Shown: positions 24,672 to 32,936, numbered from the stretch's first letter. The stretch is DNA of 64,000 bases from Sva-25 sp037385685 (GCA_037385685.1 JARRMW010000001.1:62001-126000); one strand, 5' to 3'. Notes: generated from the letters alone by a model not told the origin. Made by a program: numbers and translations.

Positions 24672-26021
24672 GTGACTGCCCCTCCCCAGGAAAATTCTCG
24701 CTACGAGCGGGTGCAGCGCATGCTCGACAGCGGCGCCCTGCAGCAAGCAAGCAAACTGCTCAACGCGCTTGCTCCAGCTGAAATTGCGCACCTCCTCGAG
24801 AGTCTTCCGATGACGGAACGAGAGATCATCTGGGGACTGATTGGAGACCAGGACGGAGAGGTGCTGGTCCTGCTTTCCGACGAGGTCAGTTCCGAATTCA
24901 TCAGAAAGATGGACACGGCGGAGCTGCTTGCGGCCGCCGAGAACCTCGACCTCGATGACCTCGCCGACCTGATCCAGGAATTGCCCGAGACCATCACACA
25001 GGAGGTCATCGAGTCTCTCGATCAGCAGCGGCGCGAGAGCCTCGAGGATGTGCTCTCCTACCCCGAAGACACGGCTGGCGGTCTCATGAACACCGACATG
25101 GTGCTGATCCGGCCTGAAGTCACACTCGATGCAGCACTGCGATTCCTGCGGAGACTCGGGGATCGCGTCCCCGCAGATACCGACGCGCTCATCGTTGTCA
25201 ACCGCAACGCAGAGTATCTCGGCATGTTGCCGCTCGCCAAACTGGTCACCGGCAACCTCTCGGAAATCGTGGCCGAGGTCATGAGTCTTGACGTCAAGCC
25301 CTTCCAGACAGACATGCCGGAACGGGAAGTCGCCAACCGCTTCGAGCTCCATGACCTGGTATCGGCACCGGTGATAGACGATGTCGGGAAGGTGGTTGGG
25401 CGTATCACCATCGATGACGTAGTCGATGTCATCCGCGAAGAGGGCGAACACCAGTTCATGGGCCAGGCAGGCTTGTCGGAAGACGTGGACATGTTCGCTC
25501 CGGTCATGGTCAGTGCAAGACGGCGCGCCCTCTGGCTTGGCGTGAACCTGATCACGGCCTTCCTCGCCTCCTGGGTCATTGGTCAGTTCCAGGGAACGAT
25601 CGAGAAGATCGTTGCCCTTGCGGTACTCATGCCGATCGTCGCAAACATGGGGGGGATCGCAGGCACACAGACCATGACCCTGGCCATACGGGGTATCGCG
25701 CTGCGACAACTCTCTTCATCGAACATGCGCTGGCTCCTAATCAAGGAACTTTCCGTCGGGCTCATCAACAGCTTTATCTGGGCCGCAGTGGTTGCTGTCA
25801 TCGCAGGCCTCTGGTTCGACGACATCAACATCGCCTGGCTAATTGCCGTGGCGATGTCGATCAACCTGATCTCCGCCGCTATCAGCGGAGCCCTGATCCC
25901 TGTCGTGCTTGACCGTTTCGGTATTGATCCTGCACTGGCCGGCGGTGTCTTCCTGACGACGGTGACAGACATCGTCGGTTTTCTCGCCTTCCTCGGCCTT
26001 GCCACGATCTTCCTGGTGTAG
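24672..26021 (+). CDS. mgtE: Magnesium transporter MgtE
   Basis: MgtE is a Mg2+-gated channel-like importer. The 449 residues show the helical MgtE N domain (about 20-125, with repeats of the ALLESLP type), paired CBS domains (about 130-255, including NTDMVLIRPEVTLDAAL and APVIDDVGKVVGRITIDDVV) and five membrane spans from about 280 to the end. GTG 24672 is the start. It is followed by the convergent coq7 gene. mgtE after ptsH is common in Proteobacteria. Confidence 0.95.
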   Translation: MTAPPQENSRYERVQRMLDSGALQQASKLLNALAPAEIAHLLESLPMTEREIIWGLIGDQDGEVLVLLSDEVSSEFIRKMDTAELLAAAENLDLDDLADLIQELPETITQEVIESLDQQRRESLEDVLSYPEDTAGGLMNTDMVLIRPEVTLDAALRFLRRLGDRVPADTDALIVVNRNAEYLGMLPLAKLVTGNLSEIVAEVMSLDVKPFQTDMPEREVANRFELHDLVSAPVIDDVGKVVGRITIDDVVDVIREEGEHQFMGQAGLSEDVDMFAPVMVSARRRALWLGVNLITAFLASWVIGQFQGTIEKIVALAVLMPIVANMGGIAGTQTMTLAIRGIALRQLSSSNMRWLLIKELSVGLINSFIWAAVVAVIAGLWFDDINIAWLIAVAMSINLISAAISGALIPVVLDRFGIDPALAGGVFLTTVTDIVGFLAFLGLATIFLV

Positions 26022-26041
26022 CCGGGCTCATCGACGCAAAT

Positions 26042-26067
26042 GAAAAACGCCGGCCAGTGGCCGGCGT
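26042..26067 (-). terminator. Intrinsic terminator between mgtE and coq7
   Basis: ACGCCGGCC / GGCCGGCGT perfect 9-bp stem with a 3-base loop. The T-run falls on the minus strand (26047-26043), so it best serves coq7, but it lies 20 bases past mgtE and may stop both. Confidence 0.85.
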
Positions 26068-26105
26068 CGTTCAGACTATTCCGCAATGCTGTAAACAATT
26101 CGATA

Positions 26106-26747
26106 TCAGACGCGATAAACGCTGCCTGTCATGATTTTCGAAGTGAGTTGCATAGCCTGCTTGATGGGTTCCGGCAGCTCGACACCGCCCTTGGCGACAG
26201 CCTTGGTGGCATGTTCGATCTCGTCTGTTTTCATTTGTTCGAGGATGGCTCTGGTCTTGCGGTCCTCGGGAGAGACTTGCGCGAGATGCTCCTCGAGATG
26301 TTTTTCGACCTGGCGCTCGGTTTCAGCAACAAAACCAAGACTCCACTTGTCACCGGCAACGCCGGCCAGGGCCCCGATCGCAAAGGAACCCGCATACCAT
26401 AACGGATTGAGCAGGCTGGTCCGGCCACCGAGTTCCTCGATACGCCTTTCACACCAGTCAAGGTGGTCGTTCTCTTCCTGTGCGGAACGTTCCATGCTCT
26501 GGCGGACCGAGGGATCACGTGCTGTCACGGCCTGGCCCTGATAGAGGGCCTGGGCACAGACCTCGCCGGTGTGGTTGATGCGCATGAGCCGGGCCGTATG
26601 ATCCCGCTCGCTGTCGTTCAGCTCGGTTTCCTGCATACCCGCTGCAGGGTTCGGACGTTCCGTCACCTGCGGCTGGCCAAAGACGGTCTGCACGGCCTGA
26701 TCAAACTGCATGATCAGCCTGTCGAAGGGTGAGTAGGCGCGCTTCAT
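26106..26747 (-). CDS. coq7: 2-polyprenyl-3-methyl-6-methoxy-1,4-benzoquinone monooxygenase
   Basis: Coq7 carries out the last hydroxylation of ubiquinone synthesis with a di-iron centre. The 213 residues have the ligand motifs EVCAQALY, EENDHLDWCE, and DEIEHATKA of the family. ATG 26747 forms TGATG with the stop of the upstream Fe-S gene, so the two are coupled. The terminator at 26042-26067 ends the transcript. Confidence 0.95.
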   Translation of the reverse strand: MKRAYSPFDRLIMQFDQAVQTVFGQPQVTERPNPAAGMQETELNDSERDHTARLMRINHTGEVCAQALYQGQAVTARDPSVRQSMERSAQEENDHLDWCERRIEELGGRTSLLNPLWYAGSFAIGALAGVAGDKWSLGFVAETERQVEKHLEEHLAQVSPEDRKTRAILEQMKTDEIEHATKAVAKGGVELPEPIKQAMQLTSKIMTGSVYRV

Positions 26748-27898
26748 CAATTAGCCTCCAGCTGCTGTTGCAGCCATTCTATCGGATGCATGACAGTGAC
26801 GGAAAGGCCGGCATCCGCGAGAGATCGACCCAGATGCAGTGAACAGCCGCTGTTGGTCGTCAACAGTGTGTTGATCCCAAGTTCGCGCACCCTCTCGACG
26901 ACAGGATCCGCCAGGCTCCTTGCCATGTCAGGGTGTGTCAGCAGATGCATACCAGCCCCGCCGCAGCAGCCGAGCCCGCTGATCTCCTGAATGGTACCGC
27001 CTCCGATCGCAGCAAACAGGCTACGCAGGCTCCCGGCCTGCTGCATCGCATGCAAGCTGCAGGGAATGTAGAAAGCGGTATGACGAAAGCTCTCACTGGA
27101 CACTTTCGGAAACTGGCAGTGCTCCGCAACAAAGGCCGTTGCCTCAAAAACCGGACTACCCAGGGTTTCCTGCAGTTGCAGACCGCAACCGCTGCTCGTC
27201 ACGAGGATTGCGTCGGCCTTGCTGCCGAATGCCTTGCGATTGTTCTCCACAAAGGCGAGTGCTTTTGCGCGCTCCCCCGCATGTGCGTGCATCGCACCGC
27301 AACATGCCTGATCAGGCGGCACACTGACACTGAATCCCTGGCTTGTCAGCAACGCAACGAGCGACTTGAGTGCCGGTGCGTCGGTATGTCGACCGATGCA
27401 ACCCGCAAACAGCTGAACATGCCCGCGTGGTTCGGAAAGCGCCGGATAGAGCCGCGTTTTGAGACTGAAGGGCCTGTGTTGCGGAACCAGTGCGAGCAAC
27501 TTCGCGAGGATGATCCGGTCAGATTGCGGCAAAAACCTGCCGACACTCCGCCCAACCGCAAGCGCCATGTCGAGTAGCCTGTTGCTGGTCAGCAGGTCAA
27601 GCAGGCGTCCATGCCTCCCGGCCGTCAATTCAGTGCGCGCCTCGTCAAGGATGGCTCCATACTCGACGTCGGACGGACAGGCCCCCTCGCACCGACGGCA
27701 CAAGAGACAATTATCGAGATGACCAAGAAGCCTGTTGTCAGCCTTGAGATGGCCGCTGGCAACGCCCTGCAACAGGGCGATTCGCCCACGCGGTGATTCT
27801 GCTTCGTCCCTGAAAAGCAGGTAGGTCGGACAATGAGGCAGGCACAAACCACACTTGACGCAATGGTCTGCCTTTCGTTGTATCGAGGTAGTGTCCAC
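26747..27898 (-). CDS. GlcF-like iron-sulfur protein (CCG domain)
   Basis: The 383-residue protein has two 4Fe-4S motifs, CVKCGLCLPHCP (13-24) and CLLCRRCEGACP (about 64-75), and two CCG-domain signatures (ACCGAM and GCCGGAG) like glycolate oxidase subunit GlcF and other partners of FAD dehydrogenases. It starts at GTG 27898. No glcD or glcE is in the window, so the substrate is open: glycolate, lactate and other hydroxyacids are all possible. The coupled coq7 downstream suggests delivery of electrons to quinone, but that is inference. Confidence 0.8.
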   Translation of the reverse strand: MDTTSIQRKADHCVKCGLCLPHCPTYLLFRDEAESPRGRIALLQGVASGHLKADNRLLGHLDNCLLCRRCEGACPSDVEYGAILDEARTELTAGRHGRLLDLLTSNRLLDMALAVGRSVGRFLPQSDRIILAKLLALVPQHRPFSLKTRLYPALSEPRGHVQLFAGCIGRHTDAPALKSLVALLTSQGFSVSVPPDQACCGAMHAHAGERAKALAFVENNRKAFGSKADAILVTSSGCGLQLQETLGSPVFEATAFVAEHCQFPKVSSESFRHTAFYIPCSLHAMQQAGSLRSLFAAIGGGTIQEISGLGCCGGAGMHLLTHPDMARSLADPVVERVRELGINTLLTTNSGCSLHLGRSLADAGLSVTVMHPIEWLQQQLEAN

Positions 27899-27979
27899 GC
27901 CCTGATGAAACCCGCAGCTTCCCGTAAATCCGGACCGGCAAGTATACTATTGACAAACTCAATCATGATGGAATTATCC

Positions 27980-28297
27980 ATGTCCTACTACAAGCGTCAT
28001 GTCTTCGTCTGCACCAACAAGCGGCAAAATGGCGAGCCCTGCTGCCAGGACTACGACTCGCAGCATGCGCGCGATTACCTCAAGAAACGCGCCAAGGAAA
28101 TGGACATCCATGGCAGAGGAAACTGCCGGATCAATAGCGCCGGTTGCCTTGACCGTTGCGAACAGGGGCCTGTCATGGTCGTCTACCCTGAAGAGATCTG
28201 GTACACATGGGTTGACCAGGATGACCTCGATGAAATTCTCGATAGCCATCTCGTCAATGGGCAACCTGTTGAACGCCTGATGCTCCCAAAGGGTTGA
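27980..28297 (+). CDS. Thioredoxin-like [2Fe-2S] ferredoxin
   Basis: The 105-residue protein resembles the small [2Fe-2S] ferredoxins with a thioredoxin fold (related to the NuoE C-domain). The four likely ligands are Cys11, Cys21 or Cys22, Cys56 and Cys60 (CLDRC); Cys49 is extra. The text VFVCTNKR at the N-terminus is typical. It is divergent from the GlcF-like gene. Its stop codon lies within the perfect FNR box. Partner enzyme unknown. Confidence 0.88.
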   Translation: MSYYKRHVFVCTNKRQNGEPCCQDYDSQHARDYLKKRAKEMDIHGRGNCRINSAGCLDRCEQGPVMVVYPEEIWYTWVDQDDLDEILDSHLVNGQPVERLMLPKG

Positions 28298-28307
28298 TTT
28301 CGATCAA
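28294..28307. promoter_or_regulatory. Perfect FNR/ANR box
   Basis: TTGATTTCGATCAA matches all ten fixed positions of TTGATnnnnATCAA. The centre (28300.5) lies about 72-80 bases before the predicted RNA start at 28373-28380, in the range of class I FNR sites. The same bases could also form a GTTGAT-TTCG-ATCAAC hairpin. Confidence 0.75.
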
Positions 28308-28344
28308 CTAATCTACCCCGATGGCAGTTTTTTCTGATCCGGGC

Positions 28345-28373
28345 TTGACAAGCGGGTTTTTATATTAGAAGAT
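28345..28373 (+). promoter_or_regulatory. Promoter-like stretch upstream of the candidate RNA
   Basis: TTGACA (28345-28350, perfect), 17 bases, GAAGAT (28368-28373, 3/6 but keeping A2 and T6). A TATATT at 28361-28366 (5/6) is a second -10 option that would lack a -35 box and so suit an activator-dependent promoter. Confidence 0.45.
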
Positions 28374-28379
28374 TCTTAC

Positions 28380-28471
28380 ATACTGAATCACATAGTGGTT
28401 CAGTACTCCTCCATCCTCCTTTGGTGGTTATCCAAACTTGAGCGCAGCATCCTCCGCTGCGCTTATTTTTT
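28380..28471 (+). ncRNA. Candidate FNR-linked small RNA with anti-Shine-Dalgarno motifs
   Basis: About 92 bases between the promoter-like stretch and a strong terminator, with no coding potential. It opens with a 10-bp hairpin (ACTGAATCAC, loop ATA, GTGGTTCAGT; 28382-28404, one G-U pair). A pyrimidine-rich single-stranded stretch follows, with CCTCC at 28408-28412 and again at 28415-28419. The terminator hairpin at 28441-28463 exposes a third CCTCC (28451-28455) in its loop. The architecture fits a riboregulator of translation. A leader attenuator for ubiK is the main alternative. Predicted from sequence alone. Confidence 0.5.
28441..28471 (+). terminator. Intrinsic terminator upstream of ubiK
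   Basis: AGCGCAGC / GCTGCGCT perfect 8-bp stem, 7-base loop ATCCTCC, then TATTTTTT. It has no gene in its own direction that would need it other than the candidate RNA; the ferredoxin gene ends 144 bases earlier. Confidence 0.9.
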
Positions 28472-28519
28472 GCTCGCTTTACGGGCATACTCAATCCAGC
28501 TAACAGGCCGCCTGACAAC

Positions 28520-28762
28520 ATGATGTTTGATCCGAAAATCCTTGATGATCTGTCGCGAAAGATCAGCGATTCACTGCCCAGAGGGCTGACGACATTGCAG
28601 GACGACACACGACAGCATCTGAACAGTGCCCTGCAATCGGCGCTGTCGAAAATGAACCTCGTCTCCCGTGAAGAGTACGACATCCAGCGCGCTGTACTCG
28701 AAAGGACACGTGAAAAACTCGACATGCTCGAAAAAAAGGTCAGGGAACTCGAAAACAGTTAA
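28520..28762 (+). CDS. ubiK: Ubiquinone biosynthesis accessory factor UbiK
   Basis: UbiK (formerly YqiC) helps the Ubi enzyme complex under aerobic conditions. The 80-residue product is the usual length. The N-terminal half has the DDLSRKISDSLPRGL stretch of the membrane-binding amphipathic helix, and residues about 48-79 form a coiled coil ending REYDIQRAVLERTREKL-like. The start could be ATG 28520 or 28523. Together with coq7 it ties this region to ubiquinone. Confidence 0.9.
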   Translation: MMFDPKILDDLSRKISDSLPRGLTTLQDDTRQHLNSALQSALSKMNLVSREEYDIQRAVLERTREKLDMLEKKVRELENS

Positions 28763-28829
28763 TCCGCGCTGAGCCACGCGGGGAGCGCGCATCTGACTCC
28801 CGAAACAACAGCGAGGTCCATGGAAGGAC

Positions 28830-30332
28830 ATGCACAATCTCTCCGTCATTCTGAGCCGATCCTCGGCAGGCATTGATGCGCCCCTCATCACGGTAGAGAC
28901 CCATCTGGGGAACGGCTTGCCTGCTTTCTCGATCGTGGGACTGCCTGAAAAAGCCGTGCAGGAGAGCCGTGAACGGGTACGAGCCGCAATACTTAATGCC
29001 AATTTCGAGTTTCCTGCGCGACGCATCACGGTGAATCTGGCACCGGCTGACCTGCCCAAGGAGGGCAGTCGCTTCGATCTGCCGATTGCGATCGGCATCC
29101 TGGCCGCGAGCGGCCAGATTCACCGGAAAGCGCTGGAGGATCACGAATTCATTGGCGAACTGGCGCTTTCTGGTGAACTTCGACCCGTCAAGGGCATCCT
29201 GCCAGCTGCACTGGCTGCAGCAAGAACCAGGCACAGCCTCACTCTTCCAGTCGCGAATGCCACAGAATCCGCCTGTGTCGACGGACTCAGGATCCTGGCT
29301 TTCACGACTCTGCTGCAGCTCAGCGAACACTTCAACGGGACGCAACCCGCAATCCCCTGGCGCCCCGGACAGGAAAGCATCACGAAGCCGGCACCACTGC
29401 CTGACATGCGCGATGTCATCGGCCAGGAGCAGGCGAAACGCGCCCTCCTGATCGCAGCAGCAGGTGGTCATTCACTCCTGATGAGCGGACCTCCCGGCAC
29501 AGGGAAATCCATGCTCGCCAGCCGGCTGCCTGGCCTCTTGCCGCAACTGGGTGAACAGGAAGCGCTCGAAAGCGCGGCCGTGCGTTCCGTTGCCGGCCTT
29601 GCGTTCAATATCGCGGAATGGCGGCGTCCCCCCTGGAGGGCCCCGCATCATTCAGCTTCCCCGGCCGCGATCGTCGGCGGCGGTACGATACCGGCTCCCG
29701 GAGAGATCTCCCTGAGTCATCACGGGATCCTCTTTCTGGATGAGCTGCCCGAGTTCGACAGGCGCGTGCTCGAAGCACTCAGGGAACCACTCGAAAATGG
29801 CCATATCACGATTTCCCGTGCCGGCAGGCAGGCGGAGTTTCCGGCACGCTTCCAGCTTGTTGCCGCCATGAATCCCTGTCCCTGCGGCTACCACGGGCAT
29901 CCGACGAAATCATGCCGCTGCAGTGCCGATCAAATTGATCGCTACCGCGGCCGGATCTCCGGCCCCCTCATGGATCGTATCGATATCCAGATCGAGGTTC
30001 CGGCAGTCTCATCACAGATCTTCGCATCCACGGACGGTAACCGCACCAGCAGTCGGCAATTGCGTCAACAGGTTGCAGCAGCCAGGGAACGGCAGCTCCA
30101 GCGACAGGAGGGACTCAATAGCAGTCTTGCTCCCGGCGATCTCGAACGCCATTGCTTTCTCAGCAGCGAACAGCAGGGACTCGTGGTCGAGGCCATGGAA
30201 AGACTCGCACTCTCCCACAGGGCCTTCCATCGTGTACTCAAGGTGGCACGGACGATCGCTGACCTGGACGGCCGTGACGGGCTCGATAACCGCCATCTGC
30301 TCGAAGCCCTGAACCTGAGGATTGGCCGCTGA
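28830..30332 (+). CDS. comM: YifB/ComM-family Mg-chelatase-like AAA ATPase
   Basis: ComM is a helicase that promotes branch migration when transforming DNA is integrated. The 500 residues have an N-terminal Lon-like domain (GLPAFSIVGLPEKAV and APADLPKEGSRFDLP), a Mg-chelatase AAA core with the P-loop GPPGTGKSM at about 219-227 and a Walker B ILFLDELPEF, and a zinc-binding CPCGYHGHPTKSCRC near 350. It starts with an ATG after TGGAAGGAC. comF elsewhere in the window also points to DNA uptake, though other competence genes are not seen. Confidence 0.93.
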   Translation: MHNLSVILSRSSAGIDAPLITVETHLGNGLPAFSIVGLPEKAVQESRERVRAAILNANFEFPARRITVNLAPADLPKEGSRFDLPIAIGILAASGQIHRKALEDHEFIGELALSGELRPVKGILPAALAAARTRHSLTLPVANATESACVDGLRILAFTTLLQLSEHFNGTQPAIPWRPGQESITKPAPLPDMRDVIGQEQAKRALLIAAAGGHSLLMSGPPGTGKSMLASRLPGLLPQLGEQEALESAAVRSVAGLAFNIAEWRRPPWRAPHHSASPAAIVGGGTIPAPGEISLSHHGILFLDELPEFDRRVLEALREPLENGHITISRAGRQAEFPARFQLVAAMNPCPCGYHGHPTKSCRCSADQIDRYRGRISGPLMDRIDIQIEVPAVSSQIFASTDGNRTSSRQLRQQVAAARERQLQRQEGLNSSLAPGDLERHCFLSSEQQGLVVEAMERLALSHRAFHRVLKVARTIADLDGRDGLDNRHLLEALNLRIGR

Positions 30333-30485
30333 AACAGGCAAGGACAAAGGTCCGGCACGCCTGCAATTCCGAAAAAGCCGGCCTGTACCCGGCGGCCGGA
30401 GTTGACAAAGGGATCAACAGGCTTAAGCTTCGGGTTGTACACCTGAACTCCGGCCAGGCATCAGCGACTGTTCTGCGAGAGGACC

Positions 30486-30779
30486 ATGAAGACCAATCAA
30501 TTTCCCTGGCTCGCCCTGGGCATCGGCCTGTTGTTTGCGCTCATCATTCTTCAGACCGGCGGCCACGTTCCCGACAGTCCGGGAGTGCTGCCTCTCCTGA
30601 TGCGCCTGCTCATGAGCGAGTTTGCCTTTTTGCTCAATGCAGCAGGCGCCATTGTCTCTGTCAGACAGATGCTGAAGCATGGCCCTTCCTTCTCCGGAGT
30701 CGCTCTTGCAACAGGCTGTCTGCTACTGGCAGGGTTCTTTTTCTACCTTGGAATCATGCTCTGGCCCGTGCAAGGCTGA
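30486..30779 (+). CDS. Small membrane protein of unknown function
   Basis: The 97 residues contain three hydrophobic spans, at about 7-23, 37-60 and 70-93. I recognise no family and no charged or catalytic signature. It has a GAGAGGA ribosome site. A TTGACA (30402-30407) lies upstream with only a poor -10. It probably stands alone or precedes the response-regulator gene. Confidence 0.6.
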   Translation: MKTNQFPWLALGIGLLFALIILQTGGHVPDSPGVLPLLMRLLMSEFAFLLNAAGAIVSVRQMLKHGPSFSGVALATGCLLLAGFFFYLGIMLWPVQG

Positions 30780-30933
30780 GCCTGCGGGCAATCAACGACT
30801 GAATTTCTTTCGAGAGCCGGCTGGACAAGGAACCCTCAGCCGCAGGATTCCAGGAATCCGCAAGCAGGACGCAGCAGAGCTTCCCTTGTCACGGACAGCT
30901 TGCATCATCATGCGCCAGAGGACGGCCTGACCC

Positions 30934-31569
30934 ATGGCCAGAATCGTGATCGTCGAAAAAGAGAGATTGACCAGAGAACTGCTTGCAGACTATCTCGACA
31001 GGCAGACTCATCATGACCTCGTCAGTCGCTGCAGGAATCTGGAGCTGGCGCTCTCAGAAACGGCGCGAACCCTTCCTGACATCATCCTGATGAATACGAA
31101 CATTGCAGACGCTCCGGGCGATGCTGTCTCCGCCCTGCTCGAGAAGCATCCGTCAGCGGTCATGATTGTCTATTCCTGGCTACGCTATGACATCCTTCTC
31201 GACAAACTCAAACAGCAGGGAGTCAAAGGCTTCATCTCGACCGATGACAAGCCCTCTGAATTCACCGGCGCGATCGAATCCACCCTGCAGGGAGAGCTCT
31301 ACATGTCACGAACCGTTGCACAGCAACTGGCGCTTTCGGCATCACCGGCTGGCGATGAGACACTGCCTGTGAGGTTGTCCGATCGAGAAAAGGAGACCCT
31401 TATCCTGCGCTGCACGGGGCGGAGCGTGCAGGAGATCGCCGGGATACTCTGTCTCAGTCCAAAAACAGTGTTCTCACATCGCAAGAAACTCCTGGAGAAA
31501 ACCGGTGCAGAGAATCTCGTTGAACTGGTCTTCTGGTCACTTCGCCATCGCCTGCTTGAAGTGAGTTGA
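30934..31569 (+). CDS. LuxR-type regulator with a degenerate receiver domain
   Basis: The 211 residues have a NarL/FixJ layout: a receiver-like domain at about 1-120 and a LuxR helix-turn-helix at about 147-200 (LSDREKETLILRCTGRSVQEIAG, SPKTVFSHRKKLLEK). In the receiver the phospho-accepting Asp is replaced by Asn54 (PDIILMN), the acidic pair is reduced to Glu8 and the switch Lys is Thr103 in GVKGFISTDD. It therefore probably does not use phosphorylation. No histidine kinase is near. The target is unknown. Confidence 0.85.
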   Translation: MARIVIVEKERLTRELLADYLDRQTHHDLVSRCRNLELALSETARTLPDIILMNTNIADAPGDAVSALLEKHPSAVMIVYSWLRYDILLDKLKQQGVKGFISTDDKPSEFTGAIESTLQGELYMSRTVAQQLALSASPAGDETLPVRLSDREKETLILRCTGRSVQEIAGILCLSPKTVFSHRKKLLEKTGAENLVELVFWSLRHRLLEVS

Positions 31570-31740
31570 ATCGTTGCACAAGCCTGTCGTGCATCAGCAC
31601 CGTCATCTGCGATGTCTCATTAGCATCCTGTCTCGATCGACCTATCTGCTTGATGCAATGAATAAAAGGCACAGCGAGCGGCTGAAAAAGGCGTGAAGAT
31701 AACGTAAGATTGAAACTCGAGCCAACGACGGGATTCATCA

Positions 31741-32322
31741 TTGACTGACGAAATACCTGAAATCAAGACCAGCGACGACGAGACGATCCTGCATCAGCAG
31801 TTCGTGCGTGCCGTGAGTTCTTTCGAGGGTATTATCCTGAGCCAGATCGAGATGAAGAATATCCTCGCGGCGCGGCTGAATCACAGCATCCAGGCCGGTC
31901 TCATCATTCTTGGTCTCATTGCCATCTCGATCCTGATCCTGTTGCTAACCCTCTCTACGCAGGTCAACAAGATTTCCAGTATCGTCAATGACATGAACAC
32001 CAACTTCACGCTCGTATCGCAGCAGATGAATCGCATACAGGGCCATATCGCCTCGATGGAAAAACGCGTCTCCCTCCTCGGCGACATCGAACAGCAGACA
32101 ACCGTCATGGACAACGAGATGAGCAAGATTGTGGAAGACATGAAAACCATGACATCCACTGTCAACGGCATCAGCACCAACGTCAACGGCGTGCGCAACA
32201 ACGTCAGCAACATTTCTGTCACCATGGACCGCATGGACTTCGAGGTCAACCGCATGAGCTATGACATCGACAGAATGTCGAAGCCTGCGCGGCGCATGGA
32301 TGACATGTTCCCGTTCCCATAG
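31741..32322 (+). CDS. Membrane-anchored coiled-coil protein, copy 1
   Basis: This 193-residue protein starts at TTG 31741. It has an acidic N-terminal part, a membrane span at about 50-72 and then a long extracytoplasmic stalk. From about residue 145 the residues at heptad positions a and d are V, V, V, I, M, M, V, M, I, M at spacings of 3 and 4, a regular two- or three-strand coiled coil. The C-terminus reads SKPARRMDDMFPFP. I recognise no known domain. It is paired with a related gene nine bases downstream. A role in the envelope, perhaps sensing or tethering, is only a guess. Confidence 0.75.
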   Translation: MTDEIPEIKTSDDETILHQQFVRAVSSFEGIILSQIEMKNILAARLNHSIQAGLIILGLIAISILILLLTLSTQVNKISSIVNDMNTNFTLVSQQMNRIQGHIASMEKRVSLLGDIEQQTTVMDNEMSKIVEDMKTMTSTVNGISTNVNGVRNNVSNISVTMDRMDFEVNRMSYDIDRMSKPARRMDDMFPFP

Positions 32323-32331
32323 GTTGCCATC

Positions 32332-32859
32332 ATGCAAAGCGATTCGAAACGCGTCTGGATACAGGTCATCGCCCGTCTTGGCAGGGAAACACAGTTTCAC
32401 CTGGACGAGCGGTACCGTCATTTCAAGATTACCGATGGCGTTATCGTCGTGGCCTCGCTCTTTCTCGCGATTCTCGCGATCTTCAACGTCTACTATGTCT
32501 GGGTCCTGTCGCAAAACCTCAATGGCATCGTCAGCAACATGGACTCGATGCACCAGAACATGCAGGTCATCAAGGAAGACATGATCAACATCACCGACCG
32601 CGTCTCATCATTCGACCGTGACATGCAGCACATGGATATGATCGCGGGGAACATGGGCTCACTGACAACCTCCATGGGAAGCGTCAGCACTTCCATGGGA
32701 AACATCAGCGAAAGCATGCAACTGATCGATCAGGACATGCATCTCATGAGCCGTGGCATGACCAATATCGATGGTCGGTTCATCACAATGACGCATAACG
32801 TCAGCATCATGCGCGAAAACACCCGCAAGATCGCCAAGCCGATGAAGATGATGCCCTGA
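32332..32859 (+). CDS. Membrane-anchored coiled-coil protein, copy 2
   Basis: The 175 residues have a basic N-terminal part, a membrane span at about 36-59 and a stalk from about 62 on. The stalk has Met at nearly every a position of successive heptads (SMGSL, SMGSV, SMGNI, SMQLI, DMHLM), with 19 Met in the last 115 residues. It ends KPMKMMP, like copy 1. The repeat pattern and shared C-terminal motif show that the two are paralogous or functionally paired. Function unknown. Confidence 0.75.
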   Translation: MQSDSKRVWIQVIARLGRETQFHLDERYRHFKITDGVIVVASLFLAILAIFNVYYVWVLSQNLNGIVSNMDSMHQNMQVIKEDMINITDRVSSFDRDMQHMDMIAGNMGSLTTSMGSVSTSMGNISESMQLIDQDMHLMSRGMTNIDGRFITMTHNVSIMRENTRKIAKPMKMMP

Positions 32860-32936
32860 GGGGATCAGTAGCCTGTTGGCTGTTCCGTCAGGATCCGGCC
32901 GTCCCGAGCGTAACCACCAGCCGGCATCTGCCTTGA

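Noticed and set aside
24492..25709. 405-codon minus-strand frame in mgtE
   Set aside because: Antisense shadow of MgtE; no family match.
28298..28340. A terminator for the ferredoxin gene at the UUCG hairpin
   Set aside because: The GTTGAT-TTCG-ATCAAC hairpin lacks a directly following T-run; the perfect FNR match explains it better, although both could hold.
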